NCBI RefSeq assembly: GCF_965248315.1
Contig: NZ_CBDFIX010000002.1
Span: 1,488,001 to 1,552,000, forward strand
Source of the DNA: Ulvibacterium sp965248315
GTDB taxonomy: Bacteria; Bacteroidota; Bacteroidia; Flavobacteriales; Flavobacteriaceae
Direction: 5' to 3'
DNA length: 64,000 bases
The notes beneath the pieces are model-generated. The model had not been told where the DNA came from, made no database searches, and saw only the letters and a program-made list of their open reading frames with translations. The position numbers and the translations under genes are program-made. Below, in pieces: positions 26,606 through 35,312 of this stretch (within the stretch, counting starts at the first letter, position 1; the number at the start of each line of letters is the position of its first letter).

Positions 26606-27149
26606 AACCTTAGACCATGCTAGTTTTAAAATAGATTTTCAGCACTATCGATAGCCTTTTCACTAATTGCTATGATTCTGGGAATGGTTGTATTCGCGCC
26701 CTATCTTTTATATCTGTTGATCAAAGAAAATGGAGATTTAAAGAGAGTTCTTACTGGGGAAAGATAGCAAATTGCCCAACTAGGTCTTGAAATAGAAAAA
26801 GTCTTAAAAGAAAATTGCTCAAGTTTACAAAAAAACCAATGTTTTGTGGGACAGGCAATCCGATAAACGAACCGCAAGCAACCCTGGGTATATTTTATTT
26901 TGCGTCGATGTATACACTGTATATGATATCATTTACCATAAGATATTTTCAAAATGGCTGTCAAAATTTTGAAACGCCAATAGAATTGTTGCAATCTTAG
27001 GTAAAACTTTACGAGAAAATCGAACATCAAAGTTGAGCCAACTTATCTCAAAACAAAAGTGCGGGTTTTATCGTACATTGTGACGAAAATCATATTTTCC
27101 AGTGTAGATCAAAAATACATTTGCATCCGAAAATTTGGAATCGAGGAAC
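26606..27149. other. Degraded spacer before nadA
   Basis: The 544-base stretch has no intact gene. A frame with one internal stop (listed separately at 26630-26866) encodes a hydrophobic helix and may be a decayed membrane protein. The 27116-27123 sequence TACATTTG matches the -7 element TAnnTTTG and probably starts the nadAB transcript about 20 bases before ATG 27150; no good -33 TTG is seen at the standard distance. Confidence 0.5.
26630..26866 (+). pseudogene. Possible decayed small membrane protein with an in-frame TAG
   Basis: The frame reads NRFSALSIAFSLIAMILGMV... through a hydrophobic helix to LTGER, meets TAG at 26765, then continues open as QIAQLGLEIEKVLKENCSSL to TAA at 26864. The amphipathic second half after the stop looks coding. 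I do not recognise the family. It could equally be a 31-residue small protein from ATG 26672 ending at the TAG. Confidence 0.25.
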
Positions 27150-28076
27150 ATGAGTTTGGCAAACGAAATCTTAGAACTAAAAAAAAGTAAAAAGGCCATA
27201 GTGCTGGCGCACTACTACCAACGGCCGGAAATACAGGAAATTGCTGATTATGTAGGTGATAGTTTGGGCCTCTCGCAAAAGGCTGCGGAAACCGATGCGT
27301 CCATTATCGTATTTGCCGGAGTACATTTTATGGCGGAGACGGCCAAAATCTTGAATCCGTCCAAAATGGTTCTATTGCCTGACCTTGATGCAGGTTGCTC
27401 CTTGGCCGAATCCTGCCCACCGGATGCATTTCGCAAGTTTAAGGAGGCCCACCCAAACCACTTGGTGATTACCTATATTAACTGCTCGGCAGAAATCAAG
27501 GCAATGAGCGATATTGTTTGTACCTCTTCCAATGCTTTAAGGATTGTGGAATCTGTTCCAGAGGATAAGCCCATTATCTTTGCTCCAGACAAAAATTTAG
27601 GGAGGTATATCGCCAAAAAAACAGGTAGGGACCTTTTGCTTTGGGATGGGTCTTGTGTTGTACATGAAGCCTTTTCAATAGACAAATTATTGGAGCTCCA
27701 TAAAGCAAATCCAGGAGCCGTAATCATTGCGCATCCCGAGTCCGAGGAACATATCTTGGACGTTGCGACCTATATCGGTTCCACGGCTGGAATGATCAAC
27801 TACGTGAAAGAGCATCCCGAGGAACAGTTTATCGTTGCCACAGAAGCTGGTATACTCCACAAAATGCAGCAAGAAGTTCCTGATACAGTTCTCATTCCGG
27901 CTCCTGCACAGGAAGACAATACATGTGCGTGTAGCGAATGTGCCTATATGAAAGTGAACACCATACAGAAGTTATACGATTGCCTGCTTAACGAATCCCC
28001 GGAAATAGATGTCCCGAAAGCCTTGGCACAATCCGCACTATTGCCCATAGAAAGGATGTTGGAACTATCGAAGTAA
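27150..28076 (+). CDS. nadA: Quinolinate synthase A
   Basis: The protein has 308 residues from ATG 27150; a TTG at 27135 is in frame but unlikely. It shows the NadA triplication and iron-sulfur ligands: Cys in YINCSAEIKAMSDIVCTSSNA and in the C-terminal CACSECAYMK. HYYQRPEIQE and FAGVHFMAETAKIL are typical substrate-site stretches. It condenses iminoaspartate with dihydroxyacetone phosphate to quinolinate in NAD synthesis. It is one base before nadB, so the two steps are co-transcribed. No nadC is in the window. A -7 element TACATTTG lies at 27116. Confidence 0.95.
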   Translation: MSLANEILELKKSKKAIVLAHYYQRPEIQEIADYVGDSLGLSQKAAETDASIIVFAGVHFMAETAKILNPSKMVLLPDLDAGCSLAESCPPDAFRKFKEAHPNHLVITYINCSAEIKAMSDIVCTSSNALRIVESVPEDKPIIFAPDKNLGRYIAKKTGRDLLLWDGSCVVHEAFSIDKLLELHKANPGAVIIAHPESEEHILDVATYIGSTAGMINYVKEHPEEQFIVATEAGILHKMQQEVPDTVLIPAPAQEDNTCACSECAYMKVNTIQKLYDCLLNESPEIDVPKALAQSALLPIERMLELSK

Positions 28077-28077
28077 G

Positions 28078-29640
28078 ATGATACAAACGAATTTTCTTGT
28101 TATTGGCTCAGGGGTAGCAGGATTGACCTTTGCCTCAAAAATTGCCCAGGCACTTCCAGAAAAGACAGTAACCATAGTCACAAAAGCCGATGAGGAAGAA
28201 TCCAACACAAAATATGCCCAAGGAGGTGTGGCCGTAGTACTGGATCTGGAGGAGGACTCTTTTAAAAAACATATTAAGGATACCTTAGTAGCCGGGGATG
28301 GACTTTGCGATCGGGATGTAGTGAAAATGGTGGTGAAGAAAGGTCCAAAACGACTGAAGGAATTGATGGCATGGGGCGCCAATTTTGATATTGACGCTTC
28401 GGGAAAATTGGATTTGGGCAAGGAAGGTGGTCATTCGGAACATAGGGTCGTTCATCATAAGGACATTACCGGGCATGAAGTGGAGCGAGCATTGCTGGAA
28501 AATTTAAGAAGATTACCCAATGTTTCCATGTTACCGTATCATTTTGCGATAGACCTTATTACGGAACACCATCTGGAGGTTCCGGAATCAAAGCAAGTTT
28601 CTTGTTATGGAGCTTATGTACTAAATCAAAGGGCAGGGGAAATTATTACAATCAAGGCGGACAGTACCTTGTTGGCTACTGGAGGTATTGGCCATGTTTA
28701 TGGGCATACGACCAATCCTGTAATTGCAACTGGCGATGGTATCGCCATGGCCTATAGGGCCAAAGCGGAGATTAGGGACATGGAATTTGTACAATTTCAT
28801 CCCACCGCCCTATATACCACCAAAGAAGGCCCTTCATTTTTAATCTCCGAAGCTGTACGGGGATTTGGGGCTGTTTTACGAGATAAAAATGGGCATAGGT
28901 TTATGCCGGATTATGATGAAAGGGCTGAATTGGCATCACGGGACATCGTATCGCAAAGCATAGACAAGGAATTGAAAAAATCTGGGGATTCCTGTGTTTT
29001 TTTGGATTGTACCCATTTGGATATCAATAAGTTCAAAAGACATTTCCCTACGATTTATAGAGAGTGTCTGGCAAACCATATTAACATTGAAACCGATTGG
29101 ATTCCTGTGGTACCCGCAGCCCATTACCTTTGTGGGGGTGTTGCGGTAGATAAGACTGGAAGAACTTCGGTAAACCGTTTATTCGCCTGTGGCGAGTGCT
29201 CCAGAACCGGATTGCACGGTGCCAACCGGTTGGCTTCCAATTCTTTGTTGGAAGCCTTGGTGTATGCGCACAATATCTATAAATATCATGTTGCACGTCC
29301 TACCGATTCCCTAAATCTTGCTATTCCGGAATGGAACGATGAAGGAACCCGTATTCCCAAGGAACATATTCTAATACTCCACAATCTTAAAAAGCTACAG
29401 GCCCTAATGCGGGATTATGTAGGTATTGTTAGAAGCAACGACCGTTTGGCAAAGGCCGTCCTGCATTTGGATTTGATTTACAAGGAAGTTGAGGAACTTT
29501 ATAAAAGTTCAAAAGTAACTACGACACTTTGCGAGTTACGAAATATGATCAATGTAGCGCATTTGACAATCGGTCAGTCCTTGAAAAGAAAAGAAAACAA
29601 AGGGGGGTACTATAATATAGATAATACCACCAATCTTTGA
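28078..29640 (+). CDS. nadB: L-aspartate oxidase
   Basis: The 520-residue flavoprotein opens with the FAD fold TNFLVIGSGVAGLTFA, then NTKYAQGGVAVVL, EFVQFHPTALY and SEAVRGFGA, as in NadB and fumarate reductase relatives. The GECSRTGLHGANRLASNSLLE stretch near residue 375-395 completes the FAD site. It oxidises L-aspartate to iminoaspartate, feeding NadA just upstream. The start ATG overlaps nothing but is one base after the nadA stop. Length is normal for the family. Both enzymes act in the cytoplasm. Confidence 0.95.
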   Translation: MIQTNFLVIGSGVAGLTFASKIAQALPEKTVTIVTKADEEESNTKYAQGGVAVVLDLEEDSFKKHIKDTLVAGDGLCDRDVVKMVVKKGPKRLKELMAWGANFDIDASGKLDLGKEGGHSEHRVVHHKDITGHEVERALLENLRRLPNVSMLPYHFAIDLITEHHLEVPESKQVSCYGAYVLNQRAGEIITIKADSTLLATGGIGHVYGHTTNPVIATGDGIAMAYRAKAEIRDMEFVQFHPTALYTTKEGPSFLISEAVRGFGAVLRDKNGHRFMPDYDERAELASRDIVSQSIDKELKKSGDSCVFLDCTHLDINKFKRHFPTIYRECLANHINIETDWIPVVPAAHYLCGGVAVDKTGRTSVNRLFACGECSRTGLHGANRLASNSLLEALVYAHNIYKYHVARPTDSLNLAIPEWNDEGTRIPKEHILILHNLKKLQALMRDYVGIVRSNDRLAKAVLHLDLIYKEVEELYKSSKVTTTLCELRNMINVAHLTIGQSLKRKENKGGYYNIDNTTNL

Positions 29641-29730
29641 AAAAGGTGTGTTTGAGATTGGGAACCATCCCTTATTGGAACATTTTTTCGTTCACTCCGC
29701 AGTATGGTCACCTTTCCTTAAAGTCCAAAT

Positions 29731-31527
29731 CTACAACGCTTTTATTTCCTCTTCTACGAGAAGCAGGGTCTTTAGGCCCCGGTCCAAATCGAACGCAATT
29801 TGGGATCTAGTGCTTTCAAAACTTCCTTTAAGGGTATTAAAAACAGAATTATAGTAGGCAATGCCATCTTTAAGGTTATCCGTAAAAGTGGACAAATACT
29901 TTTTTTGCCGATCGGTCACCGTTTCTTTGGCTTCCTCAATTTTGTCTTTGAGATAGTCGATATAGATGTACAATTCCTTGATGAACATATTGGGGCGATC
30001 GGTTCTAGTAATTACGTTGGTCCTTCCATAAATATGATCGGTCATTTCGTTTAGGCTGAGTAGTTTTGAAAAATAGGCCATATTGGGTCCTGGACATATA
30101 GAAACGCCTTCGCCCTCGGTTTTGGTATCTAAACCATAGGCAAGGAGGGCAGATGTTCCTAACCCAACACAGGTACAGGACTTCTCCACTATTTTTTCAT
30201 ATTTGGCCTGATATTGGGCAGGGGATAATTCCAGGCTATCCAGTTCCTTTAATTTTAAATGCTGGTATTGCCTGGATGCGATGCAAATTCCCTTATCCGT
30301 AAGATCCTTGTTCAGGGCAACAAATTTCTTGGGGCAAGAGCTACCGGGCCTTCCTTTATTGATCAAGTTGAACTTTTCATCATCTTTGGTATTGCCCTTA
30401 AGGCTATGGAAAGGAATTCCCAGTGGGGAGGTATTGCTCAAATACAGATTATCCTCTTTGGCCTCCACTAATTTGTTACGTGTGCTATCATCGACTGTTG
30501 TTGCCTCGGGCACCAAAAGAAAAGGTGTCCCCCATCCAACGGAATCCACATTATAATGGTCCAATATAAACTGATGTTCCTCGGCAGTGCCTACGCCACC
30601 TTGAGCTGTTATTTTAAGGGGCAATCCTTTTTTTGGAGCCGGTCTATTTTTTTGTGTCAGTGCCCCTACAAGAATCTGATGGACGGATGCTATCAAATCA
30701 TCCCTGTTTTCCTTGAATTGATTTAAAATAGGGCCCATAAGGTATCCATCGGTGGCAAAGGCATGACCGCCACAATTGAGTCCAGATTCTATCCGGTATT
30801 CGGATACCCATAATCCTTTTTTGGCCAAAAACTTACCTTGGATTAAAGCGGACCGGTAGTCGCTTACCTTTAAGACTATTTTCTTTTTAATATGTCCATT
30901 TTCGTCCGGATAAAAATCTTCAAACTGTTCCAGATAGCTATATAATCTAGGGTTCATTCCGGCCGAAAGTATGACGGAAGAGCTCAGGCTGCTATTGGCA
31001 AACCCTCTCAGTGCGGCATGCGCATCGTTATATTCACTAGGAAGCTTTTCGTTTTTTTTATAATTATCCTTATCCACCTTGGTCATGATGTTTACATCTA
31101 TACTTCCCATGGCCATGTGCTCCTTTACCCATTTTTGGACTTCCTCAAGATTAAAATAGTCCGCTGTCAATTTCTTGAATTCCTGTTTTATGTTTGAAGT
31201 ATCCGGAAGCATATTGAAATAGTCTCGAATACCGTTTGCGGTCTCGGCAGTCGTATTTTTAAACTCATCGAATTTCTTTTGGGCGAGTTCGTTCATAAGA
31301 TCTAAGTAGGAGGTAATTCGCTTTGCCCGAAAGTCTTCAATTTTTTCCGTGATCTCTGTATACGAAATCTCGAATTTCTCGCAGTACATTTTACGCAATT
31401 TCTCAAGGAGAATATCATCCACCAATGAAATCACGGAGTCCATCCCAAATTGAGAAACCTTTAGAGGCGTATCTATAGTAAATCCAATTCCCATTACCGG
31501 AATATGGAAAGAATGTGCATGTGTCAT
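29731..31527 (-). CDS. Conserved hypothetical protein, possibly FMN-type TIM barrel
   Basis: The 598-residue protein has no signal peptide. I do not recognise a named family. The segment GLPLKITAQGGVGTAEEHQF and then DSVGWGTPFLLVPE looks like the phosphate-binding end of an FMN TIM barrel, as in nitronate monooxygenase and IMPDH-like enzymes. The N-terminal PVMGIGFTIDTPLKVSQFG also fits a barrel start. Cysteines cluster late (GRPGSSCPKKF and KSCTCVGLGTS), and the C-terminal 120 residues are helical and charged. A flavin oxidoreductase is possible but not shown. The gene converges with nadB and stands alone. Confidence 0.8.
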   Translation of the reverse strand: MTHAHSFHIPVMGIGFTIDTPLKVSQFGMDSVISLVDDILLEKLRKMYCEKFEISYTEITEKIEDFRAKRITSYLDLMNELAQKKFDEFKNTTAETANGIRDYFNMLPDTSNIKQEFKKLTADYFNLEEVQKWVKEHMAMGSIDVNIMTKVDKDNYKKNEKLPSEYNDAHAALRGFANSSLSSSVILSAGMNPRLYSYLEQFEDFYPDENGHIKKKIVLKVSDYRSALIQGKFLAKKGLWVSEYRIESGLNCGGHAFATDGYLMGPILNQFKENRDDLIASVHQILVGALTQKNRPAPKKGLPLKITAQGGVGTAEEHQFILDHYNVDSVGWGTPFLLVPEATTVDDSTRNKLVEAKEDNLYLSNTSPLGIPFHSLKGNTKDDEKFNLINKGRPGSSCPKKFVALNKDLTDKGICIASRQYQHLKLKELDSLELSPAQYQAKYEKIVEKSCTCVGLGTSALLAYGLDTKTEGEGVSICPGPNMAYFSKLLSLNEMTDHIYGRTNVITRTDRPNMFIKELYIYIDYLKDKIEEAKETVTDRQKKYLSTFTDNLKDGIAYYNSVFNTLKGSFESTRSQIAFDLDRGLKTLLLVEEEIKAL

Positions 31528-31791
31528 TTAATAATCGGTTTAAATCTAGTTCCGGCAAAGTGTTTTTGGAAAATTTTCACGGTTATGTGAAACGCTTTTG
31601 CTGTGGCTTGAAATTGCTTTCAGCAAATTTTCGGGTTTTCAGGATTACAGTATATGACTTTTGTCATGTTTTTAAGGCCTTTTTTCTTTTTCTGGCTTAC
31701 ACACGAGCAGCGTATCAAAAATCCGACATTATTACTACAACATTGAATGGCTCAGGGAAAATCATTGTAAAAATGATTATTTAATAAATCA

Positions 31792-33339
31792 CTATTTCTC
31801 GGTAGCTAAAGTTGGTGGGTTCGGACCTGTCCAAAAATAATTTTCCTGTACTGATTTCATCTCAGGATATTCCAAACCTTCATCATCATAAAGAATCTGA
31901 AGTTCTTTTAATTTGTGTTTTAGACTGTCCACCGTGGTGGTATATTTTGGGTCGTTGAAGGCATTGTACATTTCCGAGGGATCCTTTTTTAAATCGAAGA
32001 ATTCCCATTCAGGCGGGGTAGGGGACTTGTTGGTCTGCCCAAGGGGCAGGCCGTAATAGAAAATCAGTTTTTTATCTCGCGTTCGGACACCAATATGTGC
32101 CGCGACTTCACGATGCAATATGTGTTGCCAATAATGATAGTAAACAGCTTCTCTCCAATCTGCAGGAGTTTCTCCCTTTAAGTTGGGCAAAAAACTCCTG
32201 CCCTGTACATCTTGCGGAATATCAATATCCGCTATATCCATCAGAGTAGGGACAAAGTCAGCATTAATAATTAAATCCTTGTTAACCGAGCCTGGTTCGA
32301 TCAACTTTGGATATCGGATGATCAGGGGCATTCTCATGGCTTCGTCATACATAAACCGTTTACTGAAAAATCCATGTTCTCCCAGAAAATGGCCCTGGTC
32401 CGCTGTGTAAATAATCACCGTATTGTCATACAACCCTTCTTTTTTAAGAAAATCGACTAGTTTGCCTACATTTTCATCCAATACCCGGCCACAGCGAAGA
32501 AACGACTTGATGTATTGCTGATAGATAAATCCCCGTTGTTCGTCGCGAGTGGCATTTTTAAGACGCTTGTGAGGATAGGTTCCCTGGTTGATTTTCTCTA
32601 GTTTAAGCCCAGTTCTTCGGGCTGCCTGTGATCGGTTTTCATAAGTGTCGTAAAGATTTGCAGGTTCAGGAAGATCCTCGTTCGCCCAAAGCGTATCATA
32701 AGGTGCTCTTGAGGACCATGGGTCATGTGTGGCCTTGTAATGAGTCATCACCAGAAAAGGTTTTGTCGTATCCCTTTTTCTAAGATACGTGGCAGTAAGT
32801 TCCGAAATTATATCTGTCGACCAACCTTCCCTGGTAATCAAGCTATCCTCCCCTTTTTCAATAAATTGAGGGTTTTTGTAGTTGCCTTGAACCGGTAAAA
32901 CTTTAAAATCATCAAATCCGGTGGGCAAGGTCTCCAGATGCCATTTTCCAAACAAAGCCGTTTGATAGCCGGCAGAGCGAAAAGCACTTTGAACAGTGAA
33001 TTGTGAACCATCAAAAGCCTGACGTAATATCCGCACGCCATTTTTATGGCTGTACTTTCCGGTGATAAGGGTAGCCCTGCTAGGGCTACAAATTGAATTG
33101 GTAGAAAAAACATTCTCAAATCGTATACCCTCCTCGGCCAACCGGTCTATATTCTCAGTCTGGGCATATGCTGCCAAAATGCCACCATAAGCGCTTATGG
33201 CTTGCGTAGTATGATCATCGCCCATAATAAATATAATATTGGGCTTGGTCTTTGGATTGGTAATACCCTCCTTTTCTTTCTTGACATCCTTACAGGTGAT
33301 GCAAGATATAAGAATGAGGAAAAGTGCTCTATTTTTCAT
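31792..33339 (-). CDS. S1-family sulfatase, lipoprotein
   Basis: The 515-residue protein has a lipoprotein-type leader (MKNRALFLILISCITC). The formylglycine motif CSPSRATLITGKYSHKNG begins at Cys84, and the metal site opening is IIFIMGDDHTTQ (Asp41, Asp42). A later YTADQGHFLGEHGFFSKR supplies the second metal half. It should hydrolyse sulfate esters of a marine polysaccharide outside the cytoplasm after cysteine-to-formylglycine conversion. No maturase with intact catalytic cysteines is in the window; the SUMF1-like gene at 35313 seems inactive as one. The lipid cysteine could be Cys13 or Cys16. Confidence 0.93.
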   Translation of the reverse strand: MKNRALFLILISCITCKDVKKEKEGITNPKTKPNIIFIMGDDHTTQAISAYGGILAAYAQTENIDRLAEEGIRFENVFSTNSICSPSRATLITGKYSHKNGVRILRQAFDGSQFTVQSAFRSAGYQTALFGKWHLETLPTGFDDFKVLPVQGNYKNPQFIEKGEDSLITREGWSTDIISELTATYLRKRDTTKPFLVMTHYKATHDPWSSRAPYDTLWANEDLPEPANLYDTYENRSQAARRTGLKLEKINQGTYPHKRLKNATRDEQRGFIYQQYIKSFLRCGRVLDENVGKLVDFLKKEGLYDNTVIIYTADQGHFLGEHGFFSKRFMYDEAMRMPLIIRYPKLIEPGSVNKDLIINADFVPTLMDIADIDIPQDVQGRSFLPNLKGETPADWREAVYYHYWQHILHREVAAHIGVRTRDKKLIFYYGLPLGQTNKSPTPPEWEFFDLKKDPSEMYNAFNDPKYTTTVDSLKHKLKELQILYDDEGLEYPEMKSVQENYFWTGPNPPTLATEK

Positions 33340-33659
33340 TGTTCAATTCGTTTGTGCAAATGCCTATGTACCTCTTTAGAGGTCAGTACACAACTAACTT
33401 ATGTTTTATAAAATAGGGTTTTGATAGCTACTTTCCAGGGGCAAAACATTTCTGAGCTTAACATTCGTTTTAAAAGAACGATTATTTAGCAAGCTTGTCG
33501 GGATTATAGTCGTAGTAAATATAGATGAAACAGCGCAATTATTCCCATAAGTTGCCTTTTGTCCAAAACTAATAAGGCTACGGGCAAACTGGACGGATTG
33601 TATTGGTAATCGTAAGTATTTTTTGGACAAGGAGTCTAGTGAAAAGGTAAGTTGGCCGC
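33340..33659. other. Spacer between sulfatase and glycosyltransferase remnant
   Basis: The 320-base spacer holds no recognisable gene or structure. A 74-codon minus-strand frame (33406-33630) has no known motif and no sensible leader, so I treat it as non-coding. The sulfatase promoter probably lies at the left end but I see no clear -7 element. Confidence 0.5.
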
Positions 33660-34073
33660 CTAAAGTCCTGTTAATTCGTTTATTTCTTTCTCAATTTGTT
33701 CCAATGGATGATAAGAACGGATTTCCTTCTGAAGTCTTTTTGTATTCTCTTTGTAACTCGGATTGTTGAACACCTCCTGAACGGCTTTTTGGATTTTATC
33801 CGGAGTAGGTCTTAGCTTTTTGATATTTATTCCGCAACCGGAATAGGCCACTCTTGCCGCTATCTCCATTTTGTCCTCGTTACCACCTGAACACACCAGG
33901 GGTATGCCATGGGCTAAAGCCATGTGGGTTGCCCCAAAGCCCCCATTGGTAATCATAAGATCTATGAAAGGCAATAGATTGGCAAAAGGGATGAATTCGG
34001 CTGTTTTTACATTGGCCGAAAGATTTTTTATTTCTTCTTTTACTGGTACCGCAATAAGTAAAATATTTTGGTC
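33660..34073 (-). pseudogene. C-terminal remnant of a GT1 (MGT-type) glycosyltransferase
   Basis: An open stretch of 137 codons follows an in-frame TAG at 34074-34076. It reads DQNILLIAVPVKEEIKNL, then EFIPFANLLPFIDLMITNGG and GATHMALAHGIPLVC, the donor-binding half of family GT1 macrolide/UDP-type glycosyltransferases, with NGG where HGG is usual. It ends normally with KEINELTGL. The N-terminal acceptor half (about 250 residues) is missing, and nothing similar lies upstream. It is a truncated gene, not a functional enzyme. Confidence 0.75.
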
Positions 34074-34247
34074 CTATAGAAACCGACGTCACCAAAATGT
34101 CCTTATTCCTCTGTCCGTACATAAAGCCCGATAAATTTTAACTAAAAACGAGCCATTTTGTATTAGCTTTAGTGGAGTACTAAATGACAATCTAAATTTT
34201 ATTTTATATCCGTCACGCTACATAAGCATTAAAGAAAACAACCACCA

Positions 34248-35162
34248 GTGAGTAAATTAAATTACATAACCGTTATTGCCATTTTGCTTTGCAGTTGTAA
34301 CACAAATGACTCAGAACTCTTAGGTCACCTTGGAAGACCTGATATCTCACCGGACGGAAAGAAGATTGTCTTCATTTATGCCGAGGACGCTTCAAAGGAT
34401 ACCTGGGAGATTTACTCCGCCGACATTACTGGCAAAAATGTTGTTCGACTTACACATTTTCCTGAAGCACGAATTAAGAAAGGACCCGTTTGGTCTCCTA
34501 ATGGTGAAAAAATCGCCTTCCATGCGGATATAGATGGAGGTTCCCAAATTTTTGTTATGGATTCGAATGGACAGAATCTTACTCAATTAACCCAAACCAG
34601 AGGGTATAATGTAGAACCTCATTGGTCTCCTGATGGAAGCAAAATAGCTTACAACCTTTCAATACCTGAAGAGGGCAAAGTACAGATGTTGTCGATGAAT
34701 TCAGATGGGACAAATATTCAATTTCTACCAAACTTCACTGGTCAAAACTGGTATCCAAGACTTACTCACAATGGTCGAATAATTTTCACATCAGATATAC
34801 ATCACAGGGATTTCTATGATATTTTCACCATGAACCGGGATAGTTCTGATATCAAGCAACTGACCAAGGTAAAGGCGATAAATTGGTTTCCTGAATACTC
34901 TCCTGATGGATCTCGAATAACATTTACTTCTAATAGGGATGATCCCCAATTAAGTGATTCAGGAAATTATAATATCTACATGATGAATCAGGATGGTACT
35001 GGCCTTCGTCAAATAACGGATTTACCTGGTCAAGAAGTTCATCCTAAATGGCACCCTTCGGGGGACAAACTAATATTCGCGCAGTATCAAGAGGGCCCCA
35101 TGGGGTTATATATGATAGACCTGCATTCATTGAAAATCAACAAGATTCGCTTGACTTATTAA
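34248..35162 (+). CDS. TolB-like PD40 beta-propeller lipoprotein
   Basis: The 304-residue protein starts with GTG at 34248 and a lipoprotein signal (MSKLNYITVIAILLCSC). Six PD40-type blades repeat the pattern SPDGxKIxF: RPDISPDGKKIVFIY, VWSPNGEKIAFHAD, HWSPDGSKIAYN, EYSPDGSRITFTSN and KWHPSGDKLIFAQ. Each is followed by an IFVMDSNGQNLTQLT-type strand. Proteins like this act as envelope scaffolds or parts of TolB-type systems; no enzyme motif is visible. It is followed by the SUMF1-like gene at about 150 bases. The specific partner is unknown. Confidence 0.87.
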   Translation: MSKLNYITVIAILLCSCNTNDSELLGHLGRPDISPDGKKIVFIYAEDASKDTWEIYSADITGKNVVRLTHFPEARIKKGPVWSPNGEKIAFHADIDGGSQIFVMDSNGQNLTQLTQTRGYNVEPHWSPDGSKIAYNLSIPEEGKVQMLSMNSDGTNIQFLPNFTGQNWYPRLTHNGRIIFTSDIHHRDFYDIFTMNRDSSDIKQLTKVKAINWFPEYSPDGSRITFTSNRDDPQLSDSGNYNIYMMNQDGTGLRQITDLPGQEVHPKWHPSGDKLIFAQYQEGPMGLYMIDLHSLKINKIRLTY

Positions 35163-35312
35163 ATTAATATGTTGGGCAAAAAAATAGTAGTTGCTAAAAA
35201 ACACGATAAGTGAATATACGAATCAAGCCGATATTGCAAACTGAGAGTTCCATACCTCTGGCAACAGGAAGAATACTGATTTTAGATGAGCATTACATTC
35301 AAAATAATTATT

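Noticed and set aside
26929..26936. TGATATCA as a further FNR-like site
   Set aside because: The half-sites touch without the four-base spacer, and no -7 element lies at the fixed distance.
31515..31784. 89-codon plus-strand frame upstream of the 598-residue protein
   Set aside because: It overlaps the start of the minus-strand gene and has no family features.
33406..33630. 74-codon minus-strand frame between sulfatase and glycosyltransferase remnant
   Set aside because: No recognisable motif, no leader and no coding-like composition; probably non-coding.
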